Part shown: piece after piece, positions 24,694 through 33,621 of the stretch
How positions within the stretch are numbered: position 1 is the first letter of the stretch
Layout of the letters: each line of letters starts with the position of its first letter
Assembly: GCA_934589065.1 (NCBI GenBank)
Contig: CAKTNN010000004.1
Location: 13,134 to 77,133, forward strand
DNA length: 64,000 nt
Direction: 5' to 3'
Source of the DNA: an uncultured Oscillospiraceae bacterium
GTDB lineage: Bacteria; Bacillota; Clostridia; Oscillospirales; Oscillospiraceae
Notes under the pieces: generated by a model
Told to the model about the DNA's origin: nothing
Database searches by the model: none
Seen by the model: the letters and a program-made list of their open reading frames with translations, nothing else
Made by a program: the position numbers and the translations under genes

Positions 24694-24888
24694 GTGAGGT
24701 GCTATGTGGACAAAGCATGGATGGAGGACCAGCGAATTCAGAAAAAATGGGATGACTACCTAAGGCGGCGTCCGGTGTGCTGCCTGTGCGGAGCCCCAAT
24801 TCTCACGGTATATGCATTGAAACTGGTATCACAGTGGTATTGTGAGGACTGTGTCAGCCGCTACACCCAGGAGGTCGAGGAGTCGTGA
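24694..24888 (+). CDS. Small phage protein with a possible zinc-binding CxC...CxxC
   Basis: The 64-residue protein has VCCLCGAPI (Cys 29, 30, 32) and YCEDC (Cys 50, 53), which could bind zinc; the N-terminal half is charged and helical. It starts with GTG, supported by GGAG seven bases upstream, and its stop overlaps the terminase small subunit start. Small HNH-like or zinc proteins often lie just before terminases, but no HNH motif is present. Function unknown. Confidence 0.65.
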   Translation: MRCYVDKAWMEDQRIQKKWDDYLRRRPVCCLCGAPILTVYALKLVSQWYCEDCVSRYTQEVEES

Positions 24889-25427
24889 CGCCGGATTGGA
24901 ATGCCCTGCGGCGGGCCTATAGCCGGGGCGCTTCCATTGGGGAGCTGGCAAAAAAGTGGAGCGTGCCGGAATCCACCCTCCGGGGCAGGGCAAAGCGGGA
25001 GGGCTGGAAACGACCCTCCCAAAAAAAGAAGCAAAAAATTGTTCAAAAAGACGAACAAGATCAAAAGCGCATGGACCGGGTGGATGAACTGGCGGACAGT
25101 ATGCTTGCCTGTTTGGAGCGGGCGGTGGGGGAGCTGGATGCGGTAACCCGTACCGTTCGGGAAAAGGTGAAAAAAGAGGACGGAGATGTGACCACCGATT
25201 TTTCCCAGGTGATGCCCGGAGAAAAGGGACTCATCGACCGGGGCGGACTAAAGCAGCTGACCGGTGTACTGAAGGATTTGAAGGAGGTTTTGTCCCTGCG
25301 TGACCAGGGAGACATTCTGGAGCAGGAGGCACGGATTGCCCGGATTCAGCGGGAGCTGAACAAAGAGGAGCAGGAGGAACGGATCGTGGTAACCATGGAA
25401 GGAGCGTGTGAGAACTATGCCGACTAA
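24885..25427 (+). CDS. Phage terminase small subunit
   Basis: The 180-residue protein has an N-terminal helix-turn-helix (WNALRRAYSRGASIGELAKK then VPESTLRGRAKREGW) typical of TerS DNA-binding domains, a Lys-rich linker and a C-terminal oligomerisation coiled coil (GDILEQEARIARIQRELNKE). TerS selects the packaging site and stimulates the motor. It starts with GTG overlapping the preceding stop, with AGGAGG upstream, and overlaps TerL by eleven bases. Confidence 0.87.
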   Translation: MTPDWNALRRAYSRGASIGELAKKWSVPESTLRGRAKREGWKRPSQKKKQKIVQKDEQDQKRMDRVDELADSMLACLERAVGELDAVTRTVREKVKKEDGDVTTDFSQVMPGEKGLIDRGGLKQLTGVLKDLKEVLSLRDQGDILEQEARIARIQRELNKEEQEERIVVTMEGACENYAD

Positions 25428-26922
25428 GGTGCTTACCATGCCGGCCCCCAATGAAAAGCAGGCCCTTGCCCTGGCGGAAACCCACCGCTATGTGGGTTAC
25501 GGCGGGGCCCGGGGCGGAGGGAAAAGCTGGTTTGTCCGGTGGAAGGCGGTGCTGCTGTGCCTGCGCTATCCGGGGATTAAGGTGCTTATCACCAGAAAGA
25601 CCTACAAAGAGCTCTGGAACAACCACATTGCCCCCCTGCAGCAGCTGCTTGCCGGGGTGGCGGAATACAAGAGCATGGACAAGCTCTTCCGGTTTCCCGG
25701 CGGCAGCACCATTAATTTTGGCTATTGCGCCTGCGATGGAGATCTGGGTCAGTATCAGGGCGCGGAGTACGATGTGTGGTTTGCCGATGAGGCCGGGCAG
25801 TTCCGGGAGGAATGGCTGGTGCAGATCGATGCCTGCGTCCGGGGCGTCAACGGTTTTCCCAAGCGCACCTATTACACCCTGAATCCCGGCGGGCCGGGGC
25901 ATGGCTACTTTAAGCGGGTGTTTATTGACAAACGGTATACGGAAGACGAGCACCCGGAGGACTACGCCTTTATCCAGGCACTGTGCACGGATAACCTCGC
26001 CCTGATGCAGAGCCAGCCGGGATACCTGCGGAGCCTGGAAAAGCTGCCCTACAAGCTGCGGCAGGCCTGGCTCTACGGGCGGTGGGATGTGTATGAGGGG
26101 CAGTTTTTCGAGGAATTCACCGATGACCCCAGCCACTATGCCGACCGGCGCTATACCCATGTGATTGACCCCTTTGAAATCCCTGCCGGTTGGAAACTCT
26201 ACCGCAGCTTTGACTGGGGCTATCACCGCCCCTTCTCCTGCGGCTGGTGGGCGGTGGACTATGACGGGGTTGCCTACCGGATTCTGGAGCTCTACGGCTG
26301 CACCGGAGAACCCAACGAGGGGGTACGGTGGACGCCGGATCAGGTGTTTTCCAAAATCCGCAGCATTGAGCGGGAGCACCGCTATCTGGCGGGCAGGAAA
26401 ATTGTGGGGGTGGCAGACCCGGCAATCTGGGATGCGGAAACCGGCGAGAGCATTGCCGGGTCTGCCGCCCGGCACCAGGTGTATTTTACGCCGGGGGACA
26501 ACAAACGCCTTCCCGGCTGGATGCAGCTGCACTACCGGCTGAGCTTTGACGGGCAGGGATATCCGCTGCTGTACGTATTTCGCAACTGCAAGGCCTTTAT
26601 CCGCACTCTGCCGCTGCTGCAATACGATGCCACCAACGCGGAGGACTTGGATACCGACGGAGAGGATCACGCGGCAGACGAGGCCAGATACTTCTGTATG
26701 TCCCGGCCCATCGGGCCCAGAGCTCCGGAAAAGCCGCGAAAAAAAGGAAATGCAGAGCTGTTTTTGGATATTGACGAGACGATGCCGGTCTGTCGCAGAC
26801 CGGGAATGGAGATTATCAGTGAAAAAGATGGATGTGATCGGGGAAGCACAGCTGCGCCAGGCCAGGGCAACCCTGAACCGCTACCGGGAGGGCAAGGCCA
26901 ACCTGGAACGGCGGGTGATTGA
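25417..26922 (+). CDS. Phage terminase large subunit
   Basis: The 501-residue packaging motor has an ATPase domain with Walker A GGARGGGKS (residues 29-37) and Walker B VWFADEAG (D124, E125). The nuclease domain has acidic residues in SFDWGY, VADPAIWD and GEDHAADEARYF. ATG 25417 fits the AAGGAG at 25399-25404 better than an upstream GTG. The last 35 codons overlap the portal gene by 104 bases in another frame; that tail (rich in Gly, Pro and Gln) is unlike a structured domain. An intact motor is predicted. Confidence 0.93.
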   Translation: MPTKVLTMPAPNEKQALALAETHRYVGYGGARGGGKSWFVRWKAVLLCLRYPGIKVLITRKTYKELWNNHIAPLQQLLAGVAEYKSMDKLFRFPGGSTINFGYCACDGDLGQYQGAEYDVWFADEAGQFREEWLVQIDACVRGVNGFPKRTYYTLNPGGPGHGYFKRVFIDKRYTEDEHPEDYAFIQALCTDNLALMQSQPGYLRSLEKLPYKLRQAWLYGRWDVYEGQFFEEFTDDPSHYADRRYTHVIDPFEIPAGWKLYRSFDWGYHRPFSCGWWAVDYDGVAYRILELYGCTGEPNEGVRWTPDQVFSKIRSIEREHRYLAGRKIVGVADPAIWDAETGESIAGSAARHQVYFTPGDNKRLPGWMQLHYRLSFDGQGYPLLYVFRNCKAFIRTLPLLQYDATNAEDLDTDGEDHAADEARYFCMSRPIGPRAPEKPRKKGNAELFLDIDETMPVCRRPGMEIISEKDGCDRGSTAAPGQGNPEPLPGGQGQPGTAGD

Positions 26923-28525
26923 AAATGAGCAATGGTACCGGATGCGGCACTGGGAGTGTATGCGCCGGGGCACCGGCAGCCAGGTGGAGCCCACCTCCGG
27001 GTGGCTGTTCAACGCCATTGCCAATAAGCACGCCGAGGCAATGGACAATTATCCCGTGCCTACGGTGCTGCCCAGAGAGGAGAGCGACCGGGAAAAGGCC
27101 AAGGCCTTGGAGAGCATTCTGCCGGTGATTTTCCAGCAGGAGGAATTTGAAGAAACCTACGACCGGGTGATGGATGACAAGCTCAAGGCCGGTACGGGCA
27201 TTTATGGGGTGTTCTGGGATCCGGAAAAGCTGGATGGCTTGGGAGATGTGAGCATACAGCGCATTGACCTATTAAACCTATTCTGGGAAAACGGCGTGAC
27301 GGATTTGGAGCAATCCAGAAATGTGTTCTATCTGCGGCTGTGGGATAACGATTTGCTTTTGGAGCGCTACCCCATGCTGGAGGGAAAGCTTTCCGGAGCT
27401 GCCGAGGCGGGGAACCGCTATGTGTACGAAGACCGGGTGGATACCACCGATAAGTCGGCGGTAATCGACTGGTACTACAAAAAGCAGGTTAACGGCAGGC
27501 AGGTTTTGCACTACTGCAAGTTTGTGGGGGATACGGTGCTGTTTGCCACGGAAAATGAGCCGGAATATGCCCGGCGGGGGTGGTATGACCATGGACGGTA
27601 TCCCTTTGTGATGGATGTGATGTTCCGCTGCGCCGGTTCGCCCTGCGGCTTTGGCTACATCGATGTGGCGAAATCCGCCCAGGAGTATGTGGACCGGGGG
27701 AACCAGGCCATTTTGCAGAATCTGCTTGCCAACGCCCGCCCCCGGCACTTTATCCGCACCGATGGAGCGGTGAACGAGGGGGAATACGCGGACATGACCC
27801 GGGACTTTGTCCATGTGGACGGAAACCTGGGAGAGGACAGCATCAAGCCCATCAGCGGCAAGCCCCTGAGTGATATCTATGTGACCGTTATCGGCAACAA
27901 GATCGATGAGCTCAAGGAGGTAACGGGCACGCGGGATGTGTCCACCGGCGGTACGGTATCCGGCGTTACGGCGGCCTCCGCCATTGCTGCCATGCAGGAG
28001 GCTGGCGGCAAATTGAGCCGGGACAGCAATATGGCATCCTACCGGGCATTCCGGAAGGTGTGCCTGCTGGTGATCGAACTCATCCGGCAATTTTATGAGC
28101 TGCCCAGGGCCTTCCGGATTCTGGGGGAGCAGGGCAGCATGGATTTTATCAGTTTCAGTAACGAATGCCTCAAGCCCCGGAGCCAGGGGGTGGAGCTGGG
28201 GGTGGACATGGGAGTGCATACACCCTTATTCGATGTGGAGGTAGGCGCGGAAAAACAGAGCCCCTACTCCCGGCTGAGCCAGAATGAGCTGGCAATGCAG
28301 TTTTATTCCGCAGGCTTTTTTGACCCCGCCCGATGGGAGGAGGCTCTGGCGGCCCTGGACATGATGGAATTTAACGGAAAGGCTGCCGTTGTCCGGCACA
28401 TCCGGGAAAACGGCACTGCCTTCCGCGCCATGCAGGCCCAGGCACAGCAGGAGCTTCCCCGGCTGGAGAATCGGGACCATTTTCGCGAAAGAGCAGCGGC
28501 GGCAGAGGCTGCCGCACCGGTATAA
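26819..28525 (+). CDS. Phage portal protein
   Basis: The 568-residue protein matches portal proteins of short-tailed phages. It has an N-terminal charged helix, WLFNAIANKHAEAMDNYPVP, a central clip/stem region, and RDVSTGGTVSGVTAASAIAAMQE, a Gly/Ala-rich segment typical of this group. It forms the dodecameric ring through which DNA enters. GTG 26819 is chosen because GGAG lies seven to ten bases upstream; an ATG three codons later is the alternative. It overlaps TerL by 104 bases, unusually long, so one of the two ends may have shifted during evolution. Confidence 0.88.
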   Translation: MKKMDVIGEAQLRQARATLNRYREGKANLERRVIENEQWYRMRHWECMRRGTGSQVEPTSGWLFNAIANKHAEAMDNYPVPTVLPREESDREKAKALESILPVIFQQEEFEETYDRVMDDKLKAGTGIYGVFWDPEKLDGLGDVSIQRIDLLNLFWENGVTDLEQSRNVFYLRLWDNDLLLERYPMLEGKLSGAAEAGNRYVYEDRVDTTDKSAVIDWYYKKQVNGRQVLHYCKFVGDTVLFATENEPEYARRGWYDHGRYPFVMDVMFRCAGSPCGFGYIDVAKSAQEYVDRGNQAILQNLLANARPRHFIRTDGAVNEGEYADMTRDFVHVDGNLGEDSIKPISGKPLSDIYVTVIGNKIDELKEVTGTRDVSTGGTVSGVTAASAIAAMQEAGGKLSRDSNMASYRAFRKVCLLVIELIRQFYELPRAFRILGEQGSMDFISFSNECLKPRSQGVELGVDMGVHTPLFDVEVGAEKQSPYSRLSQNELAMQFYSAGFFDPARWEEALAALDMMEFNGKAAVVRHIRENGTAFRAMQAQAQQELPRLENRDHFRERAAAAEAAAPV

Positions 28526-28542
28526 GGAATAGGAGGATAAGC

Positions 28543-28890
28543 ATGATTCACGTGAAATTCTTTCGGAACACGCAGGAGGGCTCCGTGCAGATGGAAATGC
28601 AGGGCCACGCCCTCACTGCCCCCAAGGGGGAAGACCTGGTGTGCGCGGCGGCAACCACCGTTGCCTATACCCTGGCCCAGGCCGTGCAATTTTTATATGA
28701 GCAGGACAGGCTCCTGGAAAAGCCGGTGATGCAGCTGGTGGATGGCTACGCCCACATTCTGGTTTATCCCAGAAAATGTGCAGTGGCGGAAACCCTGATG
28801 ACCTTTTGGGTGGCCCAGGCCGGAGCGTATGTTCTGGAGCGGAACTATCCCCAGGCGGTAAGCCTGATGGCGATGGAGGCATCCGCATGA
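28543..28890 (+). CDS. Phage-encoded Prp-like cysteine protease
   Basis: The 115-residue protein matches the Prp (DUF464) family. GHALTAPKGEDLVCAAATTV holds H22 and C34, the same positions as the catalytic pair in Staphylococcus aureus Prp. Bacterial Prp removes the N-terminal extension of ribosomal protein L27 at an LQFFA-type motif. This copy lies between portal and scaffold, and the next two proteins, scaffold and capsid, begin with LQLFA motifs. It is therefore most likely the head-maturation protease, borrowed from the host. It is slightly longer at the C-terminus than cellular Prp. Its stop overlaps the scaffold start. Confidence 0.85.
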   Translation: MIHVKFFRNTQEGSVQMEMQGHALTAPKGEDLVCAAATTVAYTLAQAVQFLYEQDRLLEKPVMQLVDGYAHILVYPRKCAVAETLMTFWVAQAGAYVLERNYPQAVSLMAMEASA

Positions 28891-29639
28891 AAAACTTTGT
28901 CAACTGCCGGGATTTGCAGCTGTTTGCACAGGAGTCTGCAGCCCCGGAGTCGGGCGTAACCGAGGCCGACGCCCAGCCTCAGACCGAACCCTCCGAAGCG
29001 TCCCCGGAGGAATTCGAGAAACTGATTCAGGGACCCTACAAACAGGCCTACGATGCCAGAGTGCAGAACATCGTGCAGCAGCGGCTGAAAAACTCCAAGG
29101 AAGCCCTGGAAAAATTCCAGGCTCTGGAGCCCATTGCAGCGATGCTTTCCCAGCACTATGGAGTCGCAGAGGGAGACTACAGTGCCCTGGAAAATACCCT
29201 CCGCAGGGAATTTGCCCCGCCGGATCCTGCCGAGCAGCAGCGGCAGCAGACGGAAATTCAGGCAGGTGCTGCGCGGATGGTAGAGCAGTGGAATGCCCGG
29301 GCCGGAGAAATCCGGGAAACCTATCCCGCCTTTGATTTGCGGCAGGAAATGGAAAATCCTCAATTTGTCAGCTTGCTGCGCAGCCGCGTGGATATGCAGA
29401 CAGCCTACGAGATCCTCCACAAGGACGAGATCATTCCGGCTGCCATGGCTTATGCAGCCAAAACCGTGGAGCGGAAGCTGTCAGAAAATCTCCGTTCCTC
29501 CGGCACCCGTCCCTCGGAAAACGGTACTGTGAGCACCGGCGCGGCAACCCTCGGCAGCCGCGTGGAACAAATGAGCCGAAAGGAAATCGCCGACCTGTGC
29601 CGGCGGGTGGAAAGAGGGGAGAAAATCCGGCTTGGATAA
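28887..29639 (+). CDS. Phage scaffold protein with Prp-type N-terminal site
   Basis: The 250-residue protein is highly charged and helical with Gln/Glu-rich stretches (EEFEKLIQGPYKQAYDARVQ), as in scaffold proteins placed just before the capsid gene. Its N-terminus is MKNFVNCRDLQLFAQESAAP, which contains an L27-like Prp cleavage motif DLQLFA at residues 9-14. The C-terminus (MSRKEIADLCRRVERGEKI) is basic and likely binds the capsid protein. ATG 28887 overlaps the Prp stop. Confidence 0.85.
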   Translation: MKNFVNCRDLQLFAQESAAPESGVTEADAQPQTEPSEASPEEFEKLIQGPYKQAYDARVQNIVQQRLKNSKEALEKFQALEPIAAMLSQHYGVAEGDYSALENTLRREFAPPDPAEQQRQQTEIQAGAARMVEQWNARAGEIRETYPAFDLRQEMENPQFVSLLRSRVDMQTAYEILHKDEIIPAAMAYAAKTVERKLSENLRSSGTRPSENGTVSTGAATLGSRVEQMSRKEIADLCRRVERGEKIRLG

Positions 29640-29682
29640 ACCGGAGAGAGAAAAGCCCCGGAAGAAAACGAGAGGAGAAACT

Positions 29683-30702
29683 ATGGAAATCAAAAATCTT
29701 CAGCTGTTTGCGGAGAATACCGCAGTGAATGTAACCACCGACAGCGGCCTGTCCGTGGAAAACAAGACCTTTTATGACCGGGCCCTGATTGAAGAGGCCA
29801 GCCCCAACCTGATTCACGGTCAGTTCGGGCAGAAGCGGCCCATTCCCAAGAATGGGGGCAAGCGGATTCAGTTCCGGCGCTATGCATCCCTGCCCAAGGC
29901 CCTGAAGCCCCTGACCGAGGGCGTTACCCCTGAGGGCCGGAAGCTCAGCGCCACCGCCATCGAGGCAGAGGTGAACCAGTACGGCGATTTTGTATGCCTG
30001 TCCGATGTGCTGGATCTGACCGCCATTGACAACAATGTCCTGGAAGCTACTAAGGCGGTGGGCCGTCAGGCGGGCATGACCCTGGATACCATTACCCGGA
30101 ATGTGCTTCAGTCCGGCACCAATGTGTTCTACTGCCCCAAGACCGCTGCCGACGGCAAGACGGTGGCTGTGACGGACCGGAAAAACCTGGACAAGACCTG
30201 CACCCTGACCGTGGATGTGGTCAAGAAGGTGGCGGCAATGCTGAAAGCCGCCAATGCTCCCAAGATTGCCGGAGACTATGTGTGCATCCTGCACCCTTAT
30301 GTGGCCTACGACATTATGTCCGATCCCCATTGGGAGGATATGCACAAGTACTGCAAGCCCGAGGAGATGTACGAGGGGGAAATCGGCAGAATCGCCGGTG
30401 TACGCTTTGTGGAAACCTCTGAGGCGGCGGTATACAAGGGCGCAGCGGATGAGTGCCCCGAGGGCCTGGCTGTGTTCGGCTGCCTGTTTATCGCCGATGG
30501 GGCCTACGGCGTGACCGAGGTCACCGGCGGCGGCCTGCAGACCATTGTTAAGCAGCTGGGCTCTGCCGGTACGGCTGACCCCCTGGATCAGCGGAGCACC
30601 GTGGGCTGGAAGGCCCTGCAGACGGCGGAAATCCTGATGGAGCCCTATATGGTGCGGGTGGAGTGCTGCTCTGCATTCTCCCCCACGGCAGAGGCAAACT
30701 AA
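29683..30702 (+). CDS. Major capsid protein, N4-gp56 family
   Basis: The 339-residue protein matches the N4-gp56 major capsid family (HK97 fold). It has KTFYDRALIEEASPNLIHGQ, GKRIQFRRYASLP and the conserved YVCILHPYVAYDIMSDPHW segment. Its N-terminus reads MEIKNLQLFAENTAV, containing NLQLFA, the Prp-type cleavage motif also in the scaffold. GAGGAG lies seven bases before the ATG, and a hairpin follows the stop codon, as expected for a highly expressed structural gene. Confidence 0.93.
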   Translation: MEIKNLQLFAENTAVNVTTDSGLSVENKTFYDRALIEEASPNLIHGQFGQKRPIPKNGGKRIQFRRYASLPKALKPLTEGVTPEGRKLSATAIEAEVNQYGDFVCLSDVLDLTAIDNNVLEATKAVGRQAGMTLDTITRNVLQSGTNVFYCPKTAADGKTVAVTDRKNLDKTCTLTVDVVKKVAAMLKAANAPKIAGDYVCILHPYVAYDIMSDPHWEDMHKYCKPEEMYEGEIGRIAGVRFVETSEAAVYKGAADECPEGLAVFGCLFIADGAYGVTEVTGGGLQTIVKQLGSAGTADPLDQRSTVGWKALQTAEILMEPYMVRVECCSAFSPTAEAN

Positions 30703-30734
30703 AGGAAATCCCTTGCTGAGAAGATAGAATCCGC

Positions 30735-30759
30735 CCCCGGGAGGAAGTCCCTCCCGGGG
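30735..30759 (+). other. Hairpin after the capsid gene
   Basis: CCCCGGGAGG pairs with CCTCCCGGGG across a five-base loop. No T-run follows, so it more likely protects the 3' end of a processed capsid message than terminates it. Confidence 0.5.
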
Positions 30760-30778
30760 AAAAGGAAAGGAGAACGAA

Positions 30779-31015
30779 ATGGAAAACGAGAAACTGGTAA
30801 CCATCCGCCTGCCCCTGACCCGGGAGGAGCGGGAAGACGTATTTGTGGGCATCAACGGCAAGACCTGGCTCATCAAGCGGGGGGAGCAGGTCAAAGTCCC
30901 CGCGCCCGTTGCCAATGTGCTGGCGCGAAAGGAAAAGTGTCTTGCCATGGCAATGGAGTTTGAAGCTCAGGCGGCCCGCCCCCTGGAACAGCTTATCGGG
31001 GAGGCGGCACGATGA
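30779..31015 (+). CDS. Small phage protein, unknown
   Basis: The 78-residue protein starts ENEKLVTIRLPLTREEREDV, then has a compact beta-rich part and a helical C-terminus. Proteins of this size and position directly follow N4-gp56 capsid genes in other clostridial prophages, but no function is assigned. AAAGGAG precedes the ATG. It overlaps the next gene by four bases. Confidence 0.75.
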   Translation: MENEKLVTIRLPLTREEREDVFVGINGKTWLIKRGEQVKVPAPVANVLARKEKCLAMAMEFEAQAARPLEQLIGEAAR

Positions 31016-31377
31016 CGGTGCGGGAGGCTCTGGAGCTGACAGACCGCCGCAGGCCAAATCTCTACAGCCGGGAGGAAAAGCTGCGCTGGCTATCGGAGGC
31101 AGAGGGAATGGTATGGGGTGCGCTGGAGGCCTTTCATGCGGTGCTGGGGCCCTTCCCCGGCCTGGAAAGCTCCGATTGGCCCAATAAGAAGCTGCTTCTG
31201 CCCCAGGCCTATACGGGACTGTACTTTTTGTGGCTGGAGGGCTCCATGTACTATGCGGATCAGGAGTATCTTTTGTACAACAACGCCATGACCCGGTTCA
31301 ATGCCCTGTGGCGGGATTTCTTCGCCTGGTGCTGCCGGACCATTCCCCAGCCTGCAAAGAGCATCCGCTATCTGTGA
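31012..31377 (+). CDS. Phage head-completion or adaptor candidate
   Basis: The 121-residue helical, aromatic-rich protein (GLYFLWLEGSMYYADQEYLL) lies between the capsid gene and the tail hub. This is where head-tail adaptor proteins normally occur, so that role is suggested from position only; I see no diagnostic motif. The ATG overlaps the preceding stop. Confidence 0.7.
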   Translation: MTVREALELTDRRRPNLYSREEKLRWLSEAEGMVWGALEAFHAVLGPFPGLESSDWPNKKLLLPQAYTGLYFLWLEGSMYYADQEYLLYNNAMTRFNALWRDFFAWCCRTIPQPAKSIRYL

Positions 31378-31390
31378 AAGGAGGGGCGCT

Positions 31391-33094
31391 ATGCAGCCTT
31401 ATCTGAATGTGCCCACCAGATACCGGCAGCAGACCAACCGCTTCGGCGGCCTGGACTGCAATGCTTCCATTCAGCAGGGGCAGTTTGCGGATATGGAGAA
31501 CCTCTGCTCCGATCAGTTCCCGGTGCTCTCCACCCGACCGGGCCGGAGTGAACCCCTGTTTCCGGGGCCCACCGGAGGGCTGCTTGCCGGAGACGGACTC
31601 ATCCGCGTGGAGGGCAGCGCTCTGGTGCTGCCGGACAGAAGGGTTGAGCTGGGGCTTTCGGAGGGAGAAAAAACGCTGACGGCTATGGGGGCTTACGTTT
31701 TGGTGTTTCCGGATAAAAAGTATGCCAGCCTGACGGAACCGGAAATTTACGGAGAGATGGAGGCGGAGTTTATCCCTACGGGCCCGGTGATCGCGACTCC
31801 CTGCACCCTGGACGGGGCAGACAGAAGACCGGACTATGTGCAGCCGGATGCCCCGGAAGAGCCGGAAAACCGGGCCCTGTGGCTGGATACCTCCGGGACT
31901 CCCTATTGCCTGAAGCAGTGGAATGCCTCCGGCTCTATCTGGGTGACGGAGGAGACTGCCTACCTGCGCCTGGAAAGCGCGGGCATCGGAAGAGAATTCC
32001 GGGCCTACGACGGCGTTACCCTTTCCGGAACGGAGGGCCTGGACGGGGCAAATACGGTATGGGCTCTGGGGGAGGACTACCTGGTGCTGACGGGGGTGCT
32101 GGAAGATACCGTAACCGTAGGGGATTCCCTGCGGGTAACAAGAACCGTACCGGATATGGACTATGTGACGGAGTGCGGCAACCGTCTGTGGGGATGCCGG
32201 GCCGGAAAAAATGCCCGGGGGGAGACGGTGAATGAAATCTATGCCTCCAAGCTGGGAGATTTCCGAAACTGGGAAAGCTTCCTGGGCCTGACCACGGACA
32301 GCTTTACCGTCAGCGTAGGTACGCCCGGCCCCTTTACCGGGGCAATCACCCATCTGGGCACGCCCCTGTTTTTCAAGGAGGACTGCCTGTATAAGATTTA
32401 CGGCAGCTATCCGGCAAACTTCCGGGTGCAGTGCACCCCCTGCCGGGGGGTCCAGGCCGGGTGCGGCAGAAGTCTTGCCATCGTGGGGGAAATGCTCTAC
32501 TACAAATCCCCCATGGGCGTGTGCGCCTTTGACGGGAGCTTGCCCCAGGAGATCGGGCAGAGCCTGGGCATGACCTCCTTCCGCAACGGCGTGGCAGCGG
32601 GCTTCGGCGGGAAATATTATCTGTCCATGGAAGATGCCGCCGGGGCGGATGCCATCTATGTTTACGATACCTACCGGGGCCTGTGGCACAAGGAAACGGG
32701 AATTAGGGCCCGGCAGCTGGTTTCTTGCCGGGAAAAACTCTACGGACTGGATGCGGCGGGGGCGGTACAGTGCCTCCGGGGGGCGGAATCCCCGGAAAAG
32801 GTGGCCTGGATGGCAAAAACCGGGCGGATCGACGGCTGGGAGCCGGAGCGCTATCTGACGGGAATCACCCTGCATATCGCGCTGGCGCCCTACGCCAAGG
32901 CGGAAATCCTGGTGCGCTATGACTCCCGAGGGCCCTGGGAGCAGGTGGGGGCAATCACCGGACGGGGAGAGCGGTTCCGCCTGCCCATCCGGCCCAGAAG
33001 ATGCAGTCACCTGGAGCTGATGCTCCGGGGAACGGGGCAGATGCAGCTTTATTCCCTGACGAGAATTTTGCAGAAGGGCAGGGATGGCCTATGA
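31391..33094 (+). CDS. Short-tail nozzle/knob-like structural protein
   Basis: The 567-residue protein is almost all beta-strand. It opens QPYLNVPTRYRQQTNRFGGL and has a repeated central pattern (CGNRLWGC, NEIYASKLGDFRNW, LGTPLFFKEDCLYKIYG, GVCAFDG) that looks like a beta-propeller. This arrangement resembles podovirus tail nozzle or accessory proteins such as P22 gp10; the similarity is by pattern, not by a search. AAAGGAGG precedes the ATG. It fits the absence of long-tail genes. Confidence 0.65.
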   Translation: MQPYLNVPTRYRQQTNRFGGLDCNASIQQGQFADMENLCSDQFPVLSTRPGRSEPLFPGPTGGLLAGDGLIRVEGSALVLPDRRVELGLSEGEKTLTAMGAYVLVFPDKKYASLTEPEIYGEMEAEFIPTGPVIATPCTLDGADRRPDYVQPDAPEEPENRALWLDTSGTPYCLKQWNASGSIWVTEETAYLRLESAGIGREFRAYDGVTLSGTEGLDGANTVWALGEDYLVLTGVLEDTVTVGDSLRVTRTVPDMDYVTECGNRLWGCRAGKNARGETVNEIYASKLGDFRNWESFLGLTTDSFTVSVGTPGPFTGAITHLGTPLFFKEDCLYKIYGSYPANFRVQCTPCRGVQAGCGRSLAIVGEMLYYKSPMGVCAFDGSLPQEIGQSLGMTSFRNGVAAGFGGKYYLSMEDAAGADAIYVYDTYRGLWHKETGIRARQLVSCREKLYGLDAAGAVQCLRGAESPEKVAWMAKTGRIDGWEPERYLTGITLHIALAPYAKAEILVRYDSRGPWEQVGAITGRGERFRLPIRPRRCSHLELMLRGTGQMQLYSLTRILQKGRDGL

Positions 33095-33597
33095 TCGAGC
33101 AGGAAATTTTGCGCCTGCCGGAAATTCCGGAGGGCACGCCGGAAACGCAGCTCCGGGCCATCCGGAGTTACCTGTATCGCCTGGCAGAGCAGCTGCAATA
33201 CCTCCTGTCCACGGAAAAGGAGGAGCGCCTGCGGGGGCAGGATGCCCTCTCCCAGGAGGCCTTTCGGGGAATCCAACAGAGATTTTTAGAGTCTCCCCAG
33301 ATTGCCCAGCAGCTGATGTGTCTGGCAAACCGCAATTTGGGGAACCGGTATGTGGATTCGGAGGTTATGGAGGCCTTCCTCCAGCGGATGCTGCCGGAAT
33401 TGCACCGGGCCGTATACGATCTGGCGCGGCTGGAAAAGGAAAAGCCGGCGGCGCAAAGCCCGAAAGCACAGCTGACGGTTGCCCCCAGCCCAGGGGCGGT
33501 GATCCGGGAGGGGGAACGGGTGATCTTTTCTCCCTTCCCCCAAGAAAAGACGGGGCCTTTGGAGCAGATCGCTCCCGGGCACTGGCAAATTCCCTAG
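33091..33597 (+). CDS. Phage protein, unknown, helical
   Basis: The 168-residue protein is predicted to be helical for its first 110 residues (Gln/Glu/Leu rich), followed by an extended Pro-rich region ending APGHWQIP. Its ATG overlaps the nozzle gene stop. No family is recognised. By position it is a tail or ejection component. Confidence 0.7.
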   Translation: MIEQEILRLPEIPEGTPETQLRAIRSYLYRLAEQLQYLLSTEKEERLRGQDALSQEAFRGIQQRFLESPQIAQQLMCLANRNLGNRYVDSEVMEAFLQRMLPELHRAVYDLARLEKEKPAAQSPKAQLTVAPSPGAVIREGERVIFSPFPQEKTGPLEQIAPGHWQIP

Positions 33598-33621
33598 GAA
33601 AACTCTGAGAAAGGAGAAGAT

